A DNA stretch of 64,000 nucleotides from Hydrogenophaga sp. A37 (GTDB lineage: Bacteria; Pseudomonadota; Gammaproteobacteria; Burkholderiales; Burkholderiaceae_C): NCBI RefSeq assembly GCF_002001205.1, contig NZ_MUNZ01000104.1:1-64000 (forward strand), in the 5' to 3' direction. The translations under genes and the position numbers were made by a program. The notes under the pieces are model-generated. The model searched no databases and was not told the origin of the DNA. It saw only the letters and a program-made list of their open reading frames with translations. Below are positions 39,085-48,461 of this stretch, piece by piece (within the stretch, counting starts at the first letter, position 1; every line of letters begins with the position of its first letter).

Positions 39085-40094
39085 GCCTCGCCTGCACCCT
39101 GCACGGTCCTCTGCAACTGAGCGTCGAGCAGTTGCCCCAGGTCGAACCGGCGGCGGGCCAGGTGCGCCTGCGCCTGGGCGCGGGCGGCATCTGCGGCTCG
39201 GACCTGCACTACTACCAGCACGGCCGCGCGGGCGTGTTCGCCATCCGCGCGCCCTTCGTGCCCGGTCATGAGGCTTCGGGCGTGGTGGAAGCCGTCGGGG
39301 CCGGTGTCACGCGGGTGCGGCCGGGCCAGAAAGTGGCCGTGAACCCGGCCCACCCTTGCGGCGTGTGCCCCGCCTGCCGTGCGGGCCGCAGCAACCTCTG
39401 CGAACAGATGGTGTTCCTGGGCAGCGCGGCGATTTTTCCGCACCTCCCGGGCCTGTTCAGGGAACAGTTCGTGGTGGGTGAATCGCAACTCACGCCGGTG
39501 ATGGAAGACGTGAGCCTGGGAGAGATCGCCTGCACCGAGCCGCTGTCGGTGGGGCTGCACGCGGTGCGCCGCGCCGGCAACGTGCTGGGCGCCACGGTGC
39601 TGGTCACGGGCGCGGGCACCATCGGCTGCATGGCGGTGATCGCCGCGCGGCTGGCCGGCGCCGGCCGCGTGCTCTGCAGCGACCCGAGCGACCGGGCGCG
39701 TGACATGGCGATCACCGTGGGCGCCGACGAGGCACAACCCGACACCCGCGCATGGCCAGGCCAGGTCGATGTGGCCATCGAGGCCGCGGGCCACCCCGCC
39801 GCGCTGGCCGGCTGCTTGTCGGCCGTGCGCCGCGGTGGCCGCATCGTGCAGGTCGGCACGCTGCCGCCCGAGCTGCCCTTTCCGGCCAACGACATCATGA
39901 CCCGCGAGCTCGACTACGTGGGTGCGTTCCGCGCCGACATCGAATTCGACTGGGCCGTCCAGGCCATCCGCAGCCGGCGCGCCGACGTGCGCCCGCTCAT
40001 CAGCGCACAGATCCCGATCAGCGAATCGAAGGCGGCCTTCGATTTGGCTTTGGACCGCAGCCGCAGCACCAAGGTGCAGCTCATCCCTGGCTAG
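39081..40094 (+). CDS. L-idonate/L-gulonate 5-dehydrogenase-like zinc enzyme
   Basis: 337-residue medium-chain dehydrogenase. Catalytic zinc ligands are in GICGSDLHYY and PGHEASG; structural zinc is in CGVCPACRAGRSNLC; the NAD site is VTGAGTIGCMAV. It resembles IdnD (L-idonate 5-dehydrogenase). Within a locus that also carries UxuB and ManD, oxidation of L-gulonate to D-fructuronate is an attractive alternative. Substrate must be tested. Confidence 0.82.
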   Translation: MSLACTLHGPLQLSVEQLPQVEPAAGQVRLRLGAGGICGSDLHYYQHGRAGVFAIRAPFVPGHEASGVVEAVGAGVTRVRPGQKVAVNPAHPCGVCPACRAGRSNLCEQMVFLGSAAIFPHLPGLFREQFVVGESQLTPVMEDVSLGEIACTEPLSVGLHAVRRAGNVLGATVLVTGAGTIGCMAVIAARLAGAGRVLCSDPSDRARDMAITVGADEAQPDTRAWPGQVDVAIEAAGHPAALAGCLSAVRRGGRIVQVGTLPPELPFPANDIMTRELDYVGAFRADIEFDWAVQAIRSRRADVRPLISAQIPISESKAAFDLALDRSRSTKVQLIPG

Positions 40095-40137
40095 CGCCGG
40101 TTGACTCACTTTTTTCCACAACGACAGGAGACACCGA

Positions 40138-41106
40138 ATGAACACCACACGCATCACCCTGGCCGTGGCCGCGAGCCTGATTGCCGCCGCACCCGCCTTC
40201 GCTCAGACCAAGCTCAAATGGGCCCACGTGTACGAGACATCCGAGCCCTTCCACACCGCGTCGGTGTGGGCGGCCGAAGAGATCAAGAAGCGCAGCGCCG
40301 GCCGCTACCAGATCGACGTGTACCCCGCCTCGCAGTTGGGCAAGGAAAACGACATCAACCAGGGCCTGACCCTGGGCACGGTGGACATCATCATCTCGGG
40401 CTCCAGCTTTGCGGCCAAGGCCTTCCCGCGCATCGGCGTCACCTACTACCCCTACACCTTCCGCGACGTGGACCACCTGCTGGCCTACACCAAGAGCGAC
40501 ATCTACAAAGAGCTGACCGCCGGCTATGAGCAGAAGAGTGGCCACGAGATCATCGCCACCACCTACTACGGCACCCGCCACACCACGAGCAACAAGCCCA
40601 TCACCAAGTGCGCCGACATGAAGGGCCTGAAGATGCGCGTGCCCGACGTGCCGGCCTACCTGGCCATGCCCCGTGCCTGCGGCGCCAACACCTCGCCCAT
40701 CGCGTTCGCCGAGGTCTACCTCGCGCTGCAGAACGGCACCGTGGAGGCCCAGGAGAATCCGCTGCCCACCATTGAAGCCAAGAAGTTCTACGAGGTGCAG
40801 AAACACATCGTGCTGACCGGCCACATCGTGGACCACCTGAACACCGTGGTGGCCGGCGCCCTGTGGAAGAAGCTGTCGGATGCCGACAAGAAGATGTTCG
40901 TTGACGTGACCCAGGAGGCCGCGGCCAAGGCATCGAAAGAAGTGGCCGCCCGCGAAAAAGAACTGGCCGCCGTGTTCCGCGGCAAGGGCGTGAGCGTGAC
41001 CGAGGTGAACACCGGCGAGTTCCGCGACACCGTGCTGAAGAACGTGACCTTCGAGCAGTTCGGCTACCAGAAGGCCGACTGGGACCGCATCCAGGCCGTG
41101 AAGTAA
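40138..41106 (+). CDS. TRAP transporter sugar-acid binding protein
   Basis: 322-residue DctP-family periplasmic protein with a Sec signal peptide ending at AFAQ (residue 23). Core motifs include VYPASQLGKENDI and the ligand-Arg segment LKMRVPDVPAYL. Followed directly by its two membrane subunits. Related TRAP proteins bind glucuronate, galacturonate or aldonates; the operon favours a C6 sugar acid. Confidence 0.9.
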   Translation: MNTTRITLAVAASLIAAAPAFAQTKLKWAHVYETSEPFHTASVWAAEEIKKRSAGRYQIDVYPASQLGKENDINQGLTLGTVDIIISGSSFAAKAFPRIGVTYYPYTFRDVDHLLAYTKSDIYKELTAGYEQKSGHEIIATTYYGTRHTTSNKPITKCADMKGLKMRVPDVPAYLAMPRACGANTSPIAFAEVYLALQNGTVEAQENPLPTIEAKKFYEVQKHIVLTGHIVDHLNTVVAGALWKKLSDADKKMFVDVTQEAAAKASKEVAAREKELAAVFRGKGVSVTEVNTGEFRDTVLKNVTFEQFGYQKADWDRIQAVK

Positions 41107-41116
41107 GGGAAGCAGC

Positions 41117-41728
41117 ATGTCGATTCAAAGCACGCTGCCCGATGTGGGTGGTGCGGCGGAGTCGCACCCGGTCGAGACCAGCGCGGAAGCGCTGGTCTCC
41201 AGCTTCGCCGAGGCCGACCAGCACCAGGTGAATCTCTCGGTCTATGGCATCGAAGACTGGATCTGCCTGGGCTTCTTCTGGATCATGACCGGCCTGGTGT
41301 TCCTGCAGTTCTTCAGCCGCTACGTGCTGAACGACTCGTTCGCCTGGACCGAGGAGCTGGCCGTGTACTGCCTGATGCCGGTGGTCTTCATCGGAGCGGC
41401 CATGTGCGTGCGGCGGGCGCGGCACATCCAGGTCAACCTGGTGTACCGCTACCTGCCCACCCCGGTGGGCCGGGCCCTGTCCACCGCGGTGGACCTGGCG
41501 GCCATCGCCTTCTACGGCTACGCCTGCTGGCTGGTGGCGCGCTACGCGCTGGCGGTGGACAACGAGCCCATGACCACCATCGACTGGAACAAGAGCCATG
41601 TGTACTGGCTGGCCTTTGCGGGCTTTGCGCTGATGACCGTGCGCGGCGTGCAGGTGGCCGTGGAGAACGGGCGGCGCGGTTTCTCGCCGCTGCAGAACCC
41701 TGGCTTCTTTGACGGCTCTGCCCCCTGA
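41117..41728 (+). CDS. TRAP transporter small membrane subunit (DctQ)
   Basis: 203 residues with four hydrophobic segments after an unusually long ~50-residue cytosolic N-terminus. DctQ features include SFAWTEELAVY and the RRARHIQVN loop. It sits 10 nt after the binding-protein gene and 13 nt before the large subunit gene. Confidence 0.9.
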   Translation: MSIQSTLPDVGGAAESHPVETSAEALVSSFAEADQHQVNLSVYGIEDWICLGFFWIMTGLVFLQFFSRYVLNDSFAWTEELAVYCLMPVVFIGAAMCVRRARHIQVNLVYRYLPTPVGRALSTAVDLAAIAFYGYACWLVARYALAVDNEPMTTIDWNKSHVYWLAFAGFALMTVRGVQVAVENGRRGFSPLQNPGFFDGSAP

Positions 41729-41741
41729 ACGGAACCCCACC

Positions 41742-43148
41742 ATGCTGATCCTGATCGTCTCTTTCCTGGGGCTGATGCTCTGCGGCCTGCCGGTGGCCGT
41801 GGCCATGGCGGGCGGCTCGCTGATCTACATCCTGGTCTCGGGCAGCGTGCCCGACATCGTGCTGGCCCAGCGCATGATCGCCGGCATCGAGTCCTTCCCG
41901 CTGCTGGCCGTGCCCTTCTTCATCCTGGCCGGCAACCTGATGAACATTGCCGGCATCACCGGCCGCATCTACAACTTCGCGGTGGCCCTGGTGGGCTGGA
42001 TGAAGGGCGGCCTGGGTCAGGTCAACATCATCGGCTCGGTGATCTTCTCGGGCATGTCGGGCACGGCCATCGCCGACGCGGCGGGCCTGGGCTCCATCGA
42101 GATCAAGGCCATGAAGGAACACGGCTATTCCACCGAGTTTGCGGTGGGTGTGACCGCTGCCTCTGCCACGCTGGGCCCGATCTTTCCGCCCTCGCTGCCT
42201 TTCGTGATCTACGGGATGATGGCCAACGTCTCGATCGGCGCGCTGTTCGTCGCAGGCATCCTTCCCGGCGTGTTCATGACCGTGCTGATGATGATCACCG
42301 TGGCCTACTTCGCCCACCGCCATGGCTGGGGCGGCGACGTGGCCTTCCACTGGGGTCGCCTGGGCGGCGCCGCGCTGGAGATCCTGATCGTGCTGGCCTT
42401 TCCCATGGCAGTGTGGCTGGCCGTGAAAGCCGGTGTGTCGGTGAACGTGGCGGCCATCACGGCCTTTGTGGTGCTGCTGGCGCTGGACTGGCGGTACAAC
42501 TTCTCGGCCGTGCTGGCGCTGATGGCGCCGGTGATCCTGATCGGCGGCATGACCATGGGCTGGTTCACGCCCACCGAAGCCGCCGTGGCCGCGGTGATCT
42601 GGGCGCTGTTCCTGGGACTGGTGCGCTACCGTTCCATGAACCTGAGAACGCTGGCGCAGGCCACCTTCGACACCATCGAAACCACCGCCTCGGTGCTGTT
42701 CATCGTCACCGCCGCGTCCATCTTTGCGTGGCTGCTCACCACCACGCAGGCCGCGCAGGCCCTGGCCGACGGGATCCTCTCCATCACCAGCAACAAGTGG
42801 GTGTTCCTGCTGCTGGCCAACCTGCTGATCCTGTTCGTGGGCTGCTTCATCGACACCATCGCGGCCATCACGATCCTGGTGCCCATCCTGCTGCCCATCG
42901 TGGTCATGCTCGGCATCGACCCGCTTCAGTTCGGCGTGATCATGACGCTGAACCTGATGATCGGCTTGCTGCATCCGCCACTGGGCATGGTGCTCTTTGT
43001 GCTGGCGCGCATTTCCAAGCTCTCGGTGGAACGCACCACCATGGCCATCCTGCCCTGGCTGATTCCGCTGATGCTGGCGCTGATCGCCATCACCTACATC
43101 CCGACTCTCACGCTGTGGCTGCCACAGCAAATGGGGTTGATGAAATGA
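41742..43148 (+). CDS. TRAP transporter large permease (DctM)
   Basis: 468-residue DctM subunit with about 12 helices and family motifs FFILAGNLMN, GMSGTAIADAAGLG, and PPSLPFVIYG. The ATG at 41742 (MLILIVSFLG) is chosen over an upstream in-frame ATG inside dctQ. Couples solute uptake to the sodium gradient in this family. Its stop overlaps the uxaA start. Confidence 0.92.
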   Translation: MLILIVSFLGLMLCGLPVAVAMAGGSLIYILVSGSVPDIVLAQRMIAGIESFPLLAVPFFILAGNLMNIAGITGRIYNFAVALVGWMKGGLGQVNIIGSVIFSGMSGTAIADAAGLGSIEIKAMKEHGYSTEFAVGVTAASATLGPIFPPSLPFVIYGMMANVSIGALFVAGILPGVFMTVLMMITVAYFAHRHGWGGDVAFHWGRLGGAALEILIVLAFPMAVWLAVKAGVSVNVAAITAFVVLLALDWRYNFSAVLALMAPVILIGGMTMGWFTPTEAAVAAVIWALFLGLVRYRSMNLRTLAQATFDTIETTASVLFIVTAASIFAWLLTTTQAAQALADGILSITSNKWVFLLLANLLILFVGCFIDTIAAITILVPILLPIVVMLGIDPLQFGVIMTLNLMIGLLHPPLGMVLFVLARISKLSVERTTMAILPWLIPLMLALIAITYIPTLTLWLPQQMGLMK

Positions 43149-44668
43149 ACCCTGTCATCCGCATTCATCCGAACGACGACGTTGTCATCGCCCGCCAGCA
43201 GTTGCTGGGTGGCACGCGCATCGAGACCGAAGGCATCACCGTGTCGGGCCTGGTGCCGCCGGGCCACAAGATCGCGGTGCGCGCCATCGCGGCGGGCGAG
43301 CCGGTGCGGCGCTACAACCAGATCATCGGCACCGCCACCCAGGCCATTGCGCCCGGGCAGCATGTGCACTCGCACAACCTGGCGTTCAGCCGCTTCGACC
43401 GCGGACACAGCGTGGGTGGCGATGTGCGGCCGGTGGCCTATGTGGACACGCCGGCCACCTTCGACGGCATCGTGCGCGCCGACGGCCGGGTGGCCACGCG
43501 CAACTACATCGGCGTGCTGACCAGCGTGAACTGCTCGGCCACCGTGGCGCGCGCCATCGCCGACCACTTCCGCCGCGACATCCACCCCGAGGCGCTGGCG
43601 CCCTACCCCAATGTGGATGGCATCGTCGCGCTGACCCACGGCGCGGGCTGTGCCACCGACAGCGAAGGCGAGGGTCTGCACGTGCTGCGCCGCACGCTGG
43701 CCGGTTACGCGCGGCACGCCAACTTCGCCGCCGTCATCGTGGTGGGCCTGGGCTGCGAGACGAACCAGATCCAGGGCCTTCTGGCGCAGGAAGGCCTGCG
43801 AGAAGGCGCCAAGCTCGTGACCTTCAGCATCCAGGACACGGGTGGCACCGCCAAGAGCGTGGCGCGCGGCATCGAGGCCGTGCAAGCCTTGCTGCCCGAG
43901 GCCAACGCCGTGCAGCGACAGCCCGTGCCCGCCAGCCACCTGGTGGTGGGTTTGCAGTGCGGCGGGTCCGACGGTTACTCCGGCATCAGCGCCAACCCGG
44001 CGCTGGGCGCGGCGGTGGACCTGGTGGTGCGCCACGGCGGCACGGCCGTGCTGTCCGAAACGCCCGAAATCTATGGCGGTGAACACCTGCTGCTGCAACG
44101 CGCGGTGTCGCAAGCCGTGGCCGACAAGCTCGAAGCCCGCCTGCGCTGGTGGACCGAGTACTGCAGCCGCCACCACGCCGAGATGGACAACAACCCCTCG
44201 GCCGGCAACAAGGCCGGCGGCCTGACCACCATCCTCGAAAAGTCGCTGGGCGCCATCGCCAAAGGCGGCACCACGCCCCTGGTCGATGTGTACGAGTACG
44301 CCCAGCCCATCAGCGCCAAGGGCTTTGTCTACATGGACACGCCGGGCTACGACCCGGTGTCGGCCACCGGCCAGGTGGCGGGCGGCGCCAACCTCATCTG
44401 CTTCACCACCGGGCGCGGTTCGGCCTATGGCTGCGCGCCCTCGCCCTCGCTCAAGCTGGCCACCAACAGCGCGCTGTGGGCCAAGCAGGAAGAAGACATG
44501 GACATCAACTGCGGCACCGTCATCGACGGCAGCGAGAGCGTGGAGCAACTGGGCGAACGCATCTTCCAGGACATGCTGGCCGCTGCGTCGGGCCGCAAGA
44601 CCAAGAGCGAACAACACGGCTACGGCCAGAACGAGTTCGTGCCCTGGGCGCTGGGCGCCGTCATGTAA
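43145..44668 (+). CDS. uxaA: Altronate dehydratase family protein
   Basis: 507-residue UxaA/GarD-family dehydratase. An N-terminal SAF domain (residues ~1-95) is followed by the catalytic body (THGAGCATDSEG, GLGCETNQIQ, LQCGGSDGYSGI, NPSAGNKAGGLTT). UxaA converts D-altronate to 2-keto-3-deoxygluconate, the substrate of KdgK encoded downstream. Translationally coupled to DctM. Galactarate or other aldarate activity cannot be excluded from sequence. Confidence 0.87.
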   Translation: MNPVIRIHPNDDVVIARQQLLGGTRIETEGITVSGLVPPGHKIAVRAIAAGEPVRRYNQIIGTATQAIAPGQHVHSHNLAFSRFDRGHSVGGDVRPVAYVDTPATFDGIVRADGRVATRNYIGVLTSVNCSATVARAIADHFRRDIHPEALAPYPNVDGIVALTHGAGCATDSEGEGLHVLRRTLAGYARHANFAAVIVVGLGCETNQIQGLLAQEGLREGAKLVTFSIQDTGGTAKSVARGIEAVQALLPEANAVQRQPVPASHLVVGLQCGGSDGYSGISANPALGAAVDLVVRHGGTAVLSETPEIYGGEHLLLQRAVSQAVADKLEARLRWWTEYCSRHHAEMDNNPSAGNKAGGLTTILEKSLGAIAKGGTTPLVDVYEYAQPISAKGFVYMDTPGYDPVSATGQVAGGANLICFTTGRGSAYGCAPSPSLKLATNSALWAKQEEDMDINCGTVIDGSESVEQLGERIFQDMLAAASGRKTKSEQHGYGQNEFVPWALGAVM

Positions 44669-44686
44669 ACCCTTCAGAGAAAGACC

Positions 44687-45898
44687 ATGAAGATCACCGC
44701 CGCCAAAGTCATCGTGTGCGCGCCCAGCCGCAACTTCGTGACCCTGAAAATCGAGACCGATGAAGGCCTGACCGGCATCGGCGACGCCACGCTCAACGGC
44801 CGCGAACTCGCCGTGGCCAGCTACCTCACCGACCACGTCATTCCCTGCCTGATCGGGCGCGACCCGCAGCAGATCGAAGACATCTGGCAGTACCTCTACA
44901 AAGGTGCCTACTGGCGCCGCGGCCCGGTGACCATGAGCGCCATCGCGGGTGTGGACACGGCGCTGTGGGACATCAAGGCCAAGGCCGCCAACATGCCGCT
45001 GTACCAGCTGCTGGGCGGCAAGAGCCGCACCGGCGTGATGGTCTACGGCCACGCCAACGGCAAAGACATCACGCAGACCGTGGAAGAGGTGCTGCGCTAC
45101 AAGGAGATGGGCTACACGGCGATCCGCGCGCAGAGCGGCGTGCCCGGCCTGGAGAAGGTGTACGGCGTGGGCCGCGGCAGCATGTTCTACGAACCGGCCG
45201 ACGCCGACCTGCCCAGCGAACACGACTGGTCCACCGAAAAATACCTGCGCCACACGCCCGAGCTGTTCGACAAGGTGCGCGCCGCCGTGGGCCCCGACAT
45301 CCACCTGCTGCACGACGCGCACCACCGCCTCACACCCATCGAAGCCGCGCGCCTGGGCAAGGACCTGGAGCCCTTTCGCCTGTTCTGGCTGGAAGACACC
45401 ACGCCGGCCGAAAACCAGGAGTCGTTCCGGCTGATCCGCCAGCACACCACCACGCCGCTGGCCGTGGGCGAAATCTTCAACACCATCTGGGACTGCAAGG
45501 ACCTGATCCAGAACCAGCTGATCGACTACATCCGCACCACCGTGGTCCACGCCGGCGGCATCACCCACCTGCGCCGCATCGCCGACCTGGCCGCGCTCTA
45601 CCAGGTGCGCACCGGCTCGCACGGTGCCACCGACCTGTCGCCCGTGTGCATGGGCGCCGCACTCAACTTCGATCTCTGGGTGCCCAATTTCGGCATCCAG
45701 GAGTACATGCGCCACACCGACGAGACCGACGCCGTGTTCCCCCACGCCTACAGCTTCAAGGACGGCTACATGCACCCCGGCGAAACGCCCGGCCATGGCG
45801 TGACCATCGACGAGGCGCTGGCGGCCAAGTACCCCTACCAACGCGCCTACCTGCCGGTGAACCGCCTGCAGCACGATGGCACGCTGACCAACTGGTGA
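44687..45898 (+). CDS. manD: D-mannonate dehydratase, enolase superfamily
   Basis: 403-residue ManD-type enzyme converting D-mannonate to 2-keto-3-deoxygluconate. The functional residues known from the structurally characterised Novosphingobium ManD are all present at the same numbers: metal ligands Asp210, Glu236 and Glu262, with Arg147, Tyr159 and His212. This argues for genuine high-activity ManD rather than a low-efficiency relative. It replaces UxuA in this pathway. Confidence 0.93.
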   Translation: MKITAAKVIVCAPSRNFVTLKIETDEGLTGIGDATLNGRELAVASYLTDHVIPCLIGRDPQQIEDIWQYLYKGAYWRRGPVTMSAIAGVDTALWDIKAKAANMPLYQLLGGKSRTGVMVYGHANGKDITQTVEEVLRYKEMGYTAIRAQSGVPGLEKVYGVGRGSMFYEPADADLPSEHDWSTEKYLRHTPELFDKVRAAVGPDIHLLHDAHHRLTPIEAARLGKDLEPFRLFWLEDTTPAENQESFRLIRQHTTTPLAVGEIFNTIWDCKDLIQNQLIDYIRTTVVHAGGITHLRRIADLAALYQVRTGSHGATDLSPVCMGAALNFDLWVPNFGIQEYMRHTDETDAVFPHAYSFKDGYMHPGETPGHGVTIDEALAAKYPYQRAYLPVNRLQHDGTLTNW

Positions 45899-45906
45899 GG
45901 GTGGAC

Positions 45907-47415
45907 ATGAATCGATTGAACGACAGCACGGTGGGCGCGTTGCCCGCCGCCGTGACGCGGCCCGACTATGACCGCACAGCCTTGAAAAACGGCATCGTGC
46001 ACCTGGGCATCGGCGCCTTCATGCGCGCCCACATGGCCGCCGCCACCGAAGCGGCCATGGCCGCGGGCGACCTGCGCTGGGGCATCGTCGGCGTTTCGCT
46101 GCGCCAGCCCGACACGCGCGACGCCCTGGCACCGCAGGACGGTCTGTACACCTTGGCGATCCGCGACGCCGACGAGCAGGGCCAACCGCGCCAAAGCCTG
46201 CAGGTGATCGGCGCGGTGCGCAGCCTGCTGGTGGCCCCCGAAAACCCGCAAGCGGTGCTCGACGCCATCGCCGCCGCAGACACTCGAATCGTGAGCCTGA
46301 CGGTGACGGAAAAAGGCTACTGCCACGACCCGGCCACCGGCGCGCTGCGGCTGGACCACCCGGACATCGCCCACGACCTGGCCCACCCCGCCAAACCGCG
46401 CTCGGCCATCGGCCTGCTGGTGTTCGGGCTGCAGCTGCGCTTGGCGCGCGGCCACGGGCCGCTCACACTGATGTCGCTGGACAACCTGCCCGCCAATGGC
46501 CGCGTGCTGCGCGGCGCCGTGCTGCGTTTTGCGCAAGCGGTGGACCCGGCGCTGGCCCAGCGCATCGCCGCCGAATGCCGCTTTCCCTGCTCCATGGTGG
46601 ACCGCATCGTGCCCCGCACCACCGACGCCGACCGCGCTTCGGTAAGCCAGGCGCTCGGGTGCGAAGACCGCTGGCCGGTGCTGGGCGAACCCTTCTTCGA
46701 CTGGGCGGTGGAAGATCATTTCGCCGCCGACCGACCCGACTGGACGCAGGGCGGCGCGCGCTTCGTCGAAGACGCCGAACCCTTTGAGCGGCTCAAGCTG
46801 CGCATGGTCAACGGCACGCACTCCAGCATCGCCTACCTGGGTGCCATGGCCGGCTGGCAGACGGTGGACAAAGCCATTGCCCAGGCGCCGCTGCGCGAGC
46901 ACATCGAAGCGCTGATGCGCGATGAAATCGAACCCACGCTGGCCGAACTGCCCGGCCTGGACCTGCCCGCCTACCGCGCCAACCTGCTGGCCCGCTACGC
47001 CAACCCCGCCCTGGCCCACCGCACGCAGCAGATCGCCATGGACGGCTCGCAGAAGCTGCCCCAGCGCCTGCTGGGCACCGTGCGCGACCGGCTGGCCACC
47101 GGCCTGCCCGTGCCCCGCATGGCACTGGGCGTGGCGGCGTGGATGCACTACCTGCGCGGCGTTGACGAGCTGGGCCAGCCCTACCCCATCGACGACCCCC
47201 ACGCCGCCGAACTGACAGAGCTGCACCAGCGCTCGCTGGGCCAGGGAGTCAGCATCGAAGCCGTGCAGACCATGCTGTCCTACGCGCCGGTGTTTGGCGA
47301 TCTGGCGGGCAACGCAGCGCTGGCTGCCGCGCTGCGCAAAGCCCTGCAATCGCTGCAGACGCACGGCGTGCTGGCCACGCTGGAGGCCGTGAACCTCGGG
47401 GAGCTGGCCTCATGA
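45907..47415 (+). CDS. uxuB: Mannitol dehydrogenase-family fructuronate reductase
   Basis: 502-residue long-chain polyol dehydrogenase. N-terminal NAD site HLGIGAFMRAH; catalytic-region motif RMVNGTHSSIAYLG with Lys in LKLRMVNG. UxuB interconverts D-fructuronate and D-mannonate, linking to ManD. Mannitol or altronate dehydrogenase roles are possible in the same family. A Shine-Dalgarno-like GGGTGG precedes the ATG at 45907. Its stop overlaps repeat copy C at the kdgK start. Confidence 0.88.
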   Translation: MNRLNDSTVGALPAAVTRPDYDRTALKNGIVHLGIGAFMRAHMAAATEAAMAAGDLRWGIVGVSLRQPDTRDALAPQDGLYTLAIRDADEQGQPRQSLQVIGAVRSLLVAPENPQAVLDAIAAADTRIVSLTVTEKGYCHDPATGALRLDHPDIAHDLAHPAKPRSAIGLLVFGLQLRLARGHGPLTLMSLDNLPANGRVLRGAVLRFAQAVDPALAQRIAAECRFPCSMVDRIVPRTTDADRASVSQALGCEDRWPVLGEPFFDWAVEDHFAADRPDWTQGGARFVEDAEPFERLKLRMVNGTHSSIAYLGAMAGWQTVDKAIAQAPLREHIEALMRDEIEPTLAELPGLDLPAYRANLLARYANPALAHRTQQIAMDGSQKLPQRLLGTVRDRLATGLPVPRMALGVAAWMHYLRGVDELGQPYPIDDPHAAELTELHQRSLGQGVSIEAVQTMLSYAPVFGDLAGNAALAAALRKALQSLQTHGVLATLEAVNLGELAS

Positions 47416-47480
47416 GCGCAGCGCCGGGCCGTTCCCAAGCAAGCTCGCACCGCAGCCCGCAGGGCGAAGGTATTCCAATG
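47412..47480 (+). repeat. Translation-start repeat, copy C
   Basis: Full-length copy, nearly identical to copy B: 22 codons from ATGAGC, internal GCCC-GCA-GGGC hairpin, GAAGG, spacer TATTCCA and ATG at 47478. The first ATG overlaps the uxuB stop (ATGA); the last ATG is the likely kdgK start. Confidence 0.85.
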
Positions 47481-48437
47481 CGCGCAGCGCCCGAACAACT
47501 CGACGTCTTGTCGCTGGGCGAAACCATGGCGCTGCTGGTGGCGCAGGAGCCCGGGCCGCTGGACCAGGTGCAGAGCTTCAACAAGCGGCTGGCGGGGGCC
47601 GACAGCAACGTCGCCATCGGCCTGGCGCGCCTGGGTTTCAAGGTGGGCTGGGTCAGCCGCGTGGGGGCCGACTCGTTTGGCCGCTACGTGCGCCAGACCA
47701 TTGAAGCCGAAGGCGTGGACACCTCGCAGGTGGAGGTGGACCCGAACCGCTCCACCGGCTTCATGCTCAAGTCGCGCAGCGTGGACGGCAGCGACCCGGC
47801 CATCGAGTATTACCGCCGTGGCTCGGCCGCCAGCCAGCTCGGCAAGGCACACCTCAAGCTCGACTACGCACTCAAGGTCCGGCACCTGCACACCACCGGC
47901 ATCACCCCGGCGCTGTCGCCCGCGGCCCGCGAACTGGTGGCCCACGCCATGATGACCCTGCGCGGCGCCGGCCGCAGCGTCTCGTTCGACCCCAACCTGC
48001 GCCCCAGCCTGTGGCCCGACACGGCCACCATGCGCGACACGCTGAATGAGCTCGCCCGCCACGCCGACTGGGTGCTGCCCGGCCATGCCGAAGGCCAGCT
48101 GCTGACCGGCCAGAGCAGCCCCGCCGACATCGCCGCCTGGTACATCGACCGGGGTGCGAAAGCCGTGGTGGTGAAGATGGGTGTCGAAGGCGCCTACTTC
48201 CGCACCGCCAGCGGCGAACACGGCCAGGTGCCCGGCGTGCCGGTGCCCGTGGTGGTGGACACCGTGGGCGCCGGCGACGCGTTTGCCGTGGGCATCATCA
48301 GCGCCCGGCTGGAAGACCTGACCTGGCCCCAGGCCCTGCGGCGCGCCAACTGGATCGCCTCGCGCGCGCTGCAGGTCATCGGCGACATGGAAGGCCTGCC
48401 CACCCGGGCCGAGCTGACCGCACAAGACATTGTTTGA
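47478..48437 (+). CDS. kdgK: 2-keto-3-deoxygluconate kinase
   Basis: 319-residue PfkB-family sugar kinase phosphorylating KDG made by UxaA and ManD. Motifs: GGxN-like GADSNVAIGLARLG near residue 40 and the catalytic DTVGAGDAFAVG near 262. I chose ATG 47478, which has GAAGG 7 nt upstream from the repeat and begins close to the conserved LDVLSLGETM; the ATG at 47412 would add 22 repeat-coded residues. KDPG aldolase is not in the window. Confidence 0.88.
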   Translation: MRAAPEQLDVLSLGETMALLVAQEPGPLDQVQSFNKRLAGADSNVAIGLARLGFKVGWVSRVGADSFGRYVRQTIEAEGVDTSQVEVDPNRSTGFMLKSRSVDGSDPAIEYYRRGSAASQLGKAHLKLDYALKVRHLHTTGITPALSPAARELVAHAMMTLRGAGRSVSFDPNLRPSLWPDTATMRDTLNELARHADWVLPGHAEGQLLTGQSSPADIAAWYIDRGAKAVVVKMGVEGAYFRTASGEHGQVPGVPVPVVVDTVGAGDAFAVGIISARLEDLTWPQALRRANWIASRALQVIGDMEGLPTRAELTAQDIV

Positions 48438-48461
48438 ACATCCATTGAACCCAAGGAACCC